A stretch of 64,000 nt of DNA, from NCBI GenBank assembly GCA_910586705.1, contig CAJUJK010000007.1, positions 96,972 through 160,971 on the forward strand. The letters are read 5' to 3'. Under the pieces are notes generated by a model, which ran no database searches, was not told where the DNA came from, and saw only the letters and a list, made by a program, of their open reading frames with translations. Position 1 is the stretch's first letter. Every line of letters begins with the position of its first letter. A program made the position numbers and the translations under genes. Source of the stretch: an uncultured Lachnospiraceae bacterium (lineage in GTDB: Bacteria > Bacillota > Clostridia > Lachnospirales > Lachnospiraceae). Shown piece after piece: positions 62,709-64,000 of the stretch.

Positions 62709-62763
62709 TGCCGGCGACCGGAATCGAACCGGTACGGGAGGTTAGTCCCGCAGGATTTTAAGT
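62709..62763 (-). pseudogene. 3' fragment of tRNA-Leu(UAA), probable attachment site
   Basis: On the minus strand the sequence reads from an anticodon loop CTTAAAA through a long variable arm (CGGGACTAACCTCCCG), a T-arm (ACCGG-TTCGATT-CCGGT) and the acceptor strand CGCCGGC with discriminator A at 62709. No encoded CCA is present. The 5' half (GCCGGCG, D-arm, 5' anticodon stem) is missing: upstream sequence does not pair. Such 3' fragments are left when an element integrates into a tRNA gene. The element would extend to the right. Confidence 0.75.
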
Positions 62764-62839
62764 TACAGGACACCCGGAACCCCCTTCCATATCCCCGTAT
62801 AAAGCCTGTATTTTTCCATAATGATACGTTCTGGTACTC

Positions 62840-62890
62840 CTAATATCCCCACCCGTTGTTGTCAGCGTCGTTGTCAACACCATCTGCCAT
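62840..62890 (-). CDS. Possible 16-residue peptide
   Basis: ATG at 62890 with GAGGGG 7 bases upstream opens a frame encoding MADGVDNDADNNGWGY, stop TAG. The ribosome site is good, but the length makes the call weak. It lies just inside the putative integrated element. Confidence 0.3.
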   Translation of the reverse strand: MADGVDNDADNNGWGY

Positions 62891-62972
62891 TGTATTCCCC
62901 TCTTTACCCTAAAAGTATAACGGAAACAAATGGAAAATGGAATCGCCCGACCAAATTAATATTATTTTCGCC

Positions 62973-63047
62973 TCAGTTATCTTGATTCAACGCGGCAATT
63001 ATCACTGTGAGAATCCCTATGACTACTGTTTTTATGACTGTTTCCAT
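62973..63047 (-). CDS. Possible 24-residue hydrophobic membrane peptide
   Basis: ATG at 63047 with AGGTGG upstream opens a frame of 24 codons (METVIKTVVIGI...). It has one hydrophobic helix with Ile/Val/Leu/Ala and a short polar tail NQDN. It resembles the small holin-like or type I toxin-like peptides found in mobile elements. No antitoxin RNA was identified. It follows the RAD52-type gene by about 30 bases. Confidence 0.4.
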   Translation of the reverse strand: METVIKTVVIGILTVIIAALNQDN

Positions 63048-63078
63048 CTTTTTATCCACCTTCCCATACACATCCCTT

Positions 63079-63924
63079 CTATGCCGCCTCCGTCGATTTC
63101 GTCCGTTTCAGCGCGGACATCACCCTGTCGTAGAGTTCTGCGCTCATTGCTCCCGGCTCCTTAATCTGGTATCTGCTCTGTACCGTCTCCATTGTCACGC
63201 CCGTTCTGTCCAGCTCCGCCTGTAAGGAATCCATCTGCTCTCTGGAAAGGGGCTTGGGCTCTTTCCGTGTCTTTCCTTCTGTGTCTTTCTTCACTTTCCC
63301 TGCCGTATTTTTCTGCGCTGGCTTTTGCGCCGTTTCTGCTTTGTTTCCAGTTCCCGAAGCGGCTTTCCCTTTTCGGGCAGCCGTCGTCCCTGCTCCCTTT
63401 TCTTTCAGTTCATATACAGGCTCTCCTCTTTCGTTTACGATCACAAGAGCACTGATCTCCCGGTCATCACTGTACTGGATCGAAGAAACCGAGAAACGGT
63501 CATTGCAGGTAAACCGTTTCACCTTATTCTGATCTTCTTTGTACATGATCGAAGCCTTTCCCGCCGGTATCCAGATAAAAGGCGCGGTATAGAGTTCCCT
63601 TCCGATCCCCCAGTTGAAGCACGCCCGCTTGAAGCTGTCTGAAGCCTGTCCCTTCTCTTTCTCCGAATAACTCATGGTTCCCACATCCTGCTTCGCCACC
63701 CATTCGTCTGTTTCTTTGTCATGGATCTCCACCGTGCAGTAAAGGTTCCCCTCTATGCTCTGGTGGCTCCGCTTCCAGCCAAAAGGTCCGAAAGTCTCAT
63801 CGAGGATGCGCTGGTCTACCCTCGCATCCTTATAGAGTAACAGGCTTAAACCGTTTTCCTTGATAACGGCTACCCTGCACTCGATCTCATCTGCTTTAAG
63901 CAGCCTAATCAAGTTTTGTTCCAT
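63079..63924 (-). CDS. RAD52-type single-strand annealing protein
   Basis: The protein has 281 residues from the ATG at 63924, with GGAAAGGAG upstream. The N-terminal Rad52/22-like domain (about 1-160) has LDETFGPFGWKRSHQSIEGN, DEWVAKQDVGTMSYSEKEKG and the SDSFKRACFNWGIGRELYTA segment typical of phage and element RAD52 proteins. A Lys/Thr/Ala-rich linker (about 178-230) precedes a short helical C-terminal domain. These proteins anneal single strands in recombination of mobile elements, which fits the adjacent attachment site. Confidence 0.88.
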   Translation of the reverse strand: MEQNLIRLLKADEIECRVAVIKENGLSLLLYKDARVDQRILDETFGPFGWKRSHQSIEGNLYCTVEIHDKETDEWVAKQDVGTMSYSEKEKGQASDSFKRACFNWGIGRELYTAPFIWIPAGKASIMYKEDQNKVKRFTCNDRFSVSSIQYSDDREISALVIVNERGEPVYELKEKGAGTTAARKGKAASGTGNKAETAQKPAQKNTAGKVKKDTEGKTRKEPKPLSREQMDSLQAELDRTGVTMETVQSRYQIKEPGAMSAELYDRVMSALKRTKSTEAA

Positions 63925-63963
63925 CTTTTCTCCTTTCCGATGCACTCTGCCCTGCAATCATTA

Positions 63964-63990
63964 GAATTTGTGACGCTTCGGCACAAATTC
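63964..63990. repeat. Perfect hairpin upstream of the RAD52-type gene
   Basis: GAATTTGTG (63964-63972) and CACAAATTC (63982-63990) form a perfect 9-bp stem with a 9-base loop, at the very edge of the window. It may be an operator or the terminator of a gene further right. Confidence 0.45.
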
Positions 63991-64000
63991 TCGGTTGCAT

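Noticed and set aside
62709..62790. Intact tRNA gene
   Set aside because: The 3' half folds as tRNA-Leu, but the upstream sequence cannot form the acceptor, D-arm or 5' anticodon stem.

Overview
The window looks like chromosomal DNA from a motile, Gram-positive anaerobe of the Clostridia, most likely Lachnospiraceae. The evidence is a flagellar filament operon with CsrA/FliW, FlgM and SigD-type promoters, AddAB rather than RecBCD, BlaR/BlaI, a NifS/NifU pair, a chvE/mms-type sugar transporter with a LytS/YesN-type sensor, and strong AGGAGG ribosome binding sites with fairly G+C-rich coding DNA. This taxonomic call rests on gene content only. Most genes are on the minus strand; plus-strand islands hold an ECF sigma locus and glycosyltransferases.

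Layout. 57-2179: SUFU-domain protein, inositol-monophosphatase-family enzyme and a lone cNMP-binding-fold protein. 2243-7496: a permease-ATPase-permease (Vex/MacB-like) transporter divergent from an ECF sigma factor and a one-pass membrane protein whose outer domain resembles the FtsX extracellular domain, probably its anti-sigma partner. 7608-9276: nifS-nifU. 9563-11506: BlaR1/BlaI pair with a promoter and operator. 11537-15309: heterodimeric ABC exporter with a palindromic operator. 15414-26303: sugar uptake locus, made of two paralogous permeases, an ATPase, ChvE, a second binding lipoprotein and a three-gene sensor (anchored binding protein, histidine kinase, AraC-type regulator). 26324-34801: DHH phosphoesterase and AddAB. 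35031-39023: metNIQ and cysK, with several strongly folded intergenic elements.

39268-55406 is a glycosylation region wrapped around flagellar genes. On the left are a CgeB-like glycosyltransferase, a WbpB/WbpD-like sugar-nucleotide pair and four tandem GT2-TPR glycosyltransferases. These lead straight into flagellin (fliC), a FliT/FlgN-like chaperone, fliS, fliD and flaG. On the right are a GT4 enzyme, an unknown protein and a second CgeB-like enzyme. 55448-62514 is flgM-flgN-flgK-flgK-flgL-fliW-csrA. Good SigD promoters precede flgM, flaG and fliC, and the fliC leader carries a hairpin with a GGA loop that fits CsrA control. The flagellin has a short Ser/Thr-rich central domain, so flagellin glycosylation is the most economical role for the surrounding enzymes, but this is inference.

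From 62709 to the end the sequence changes character. A 3'-terminal fragment of a tRNA-Leu(UAA) gene without its 5' half looks like an attachment site. Two very small reading frames and a RAD52-type annealing protein follow it. This is probably the left end of an integrated element that continues past the window.
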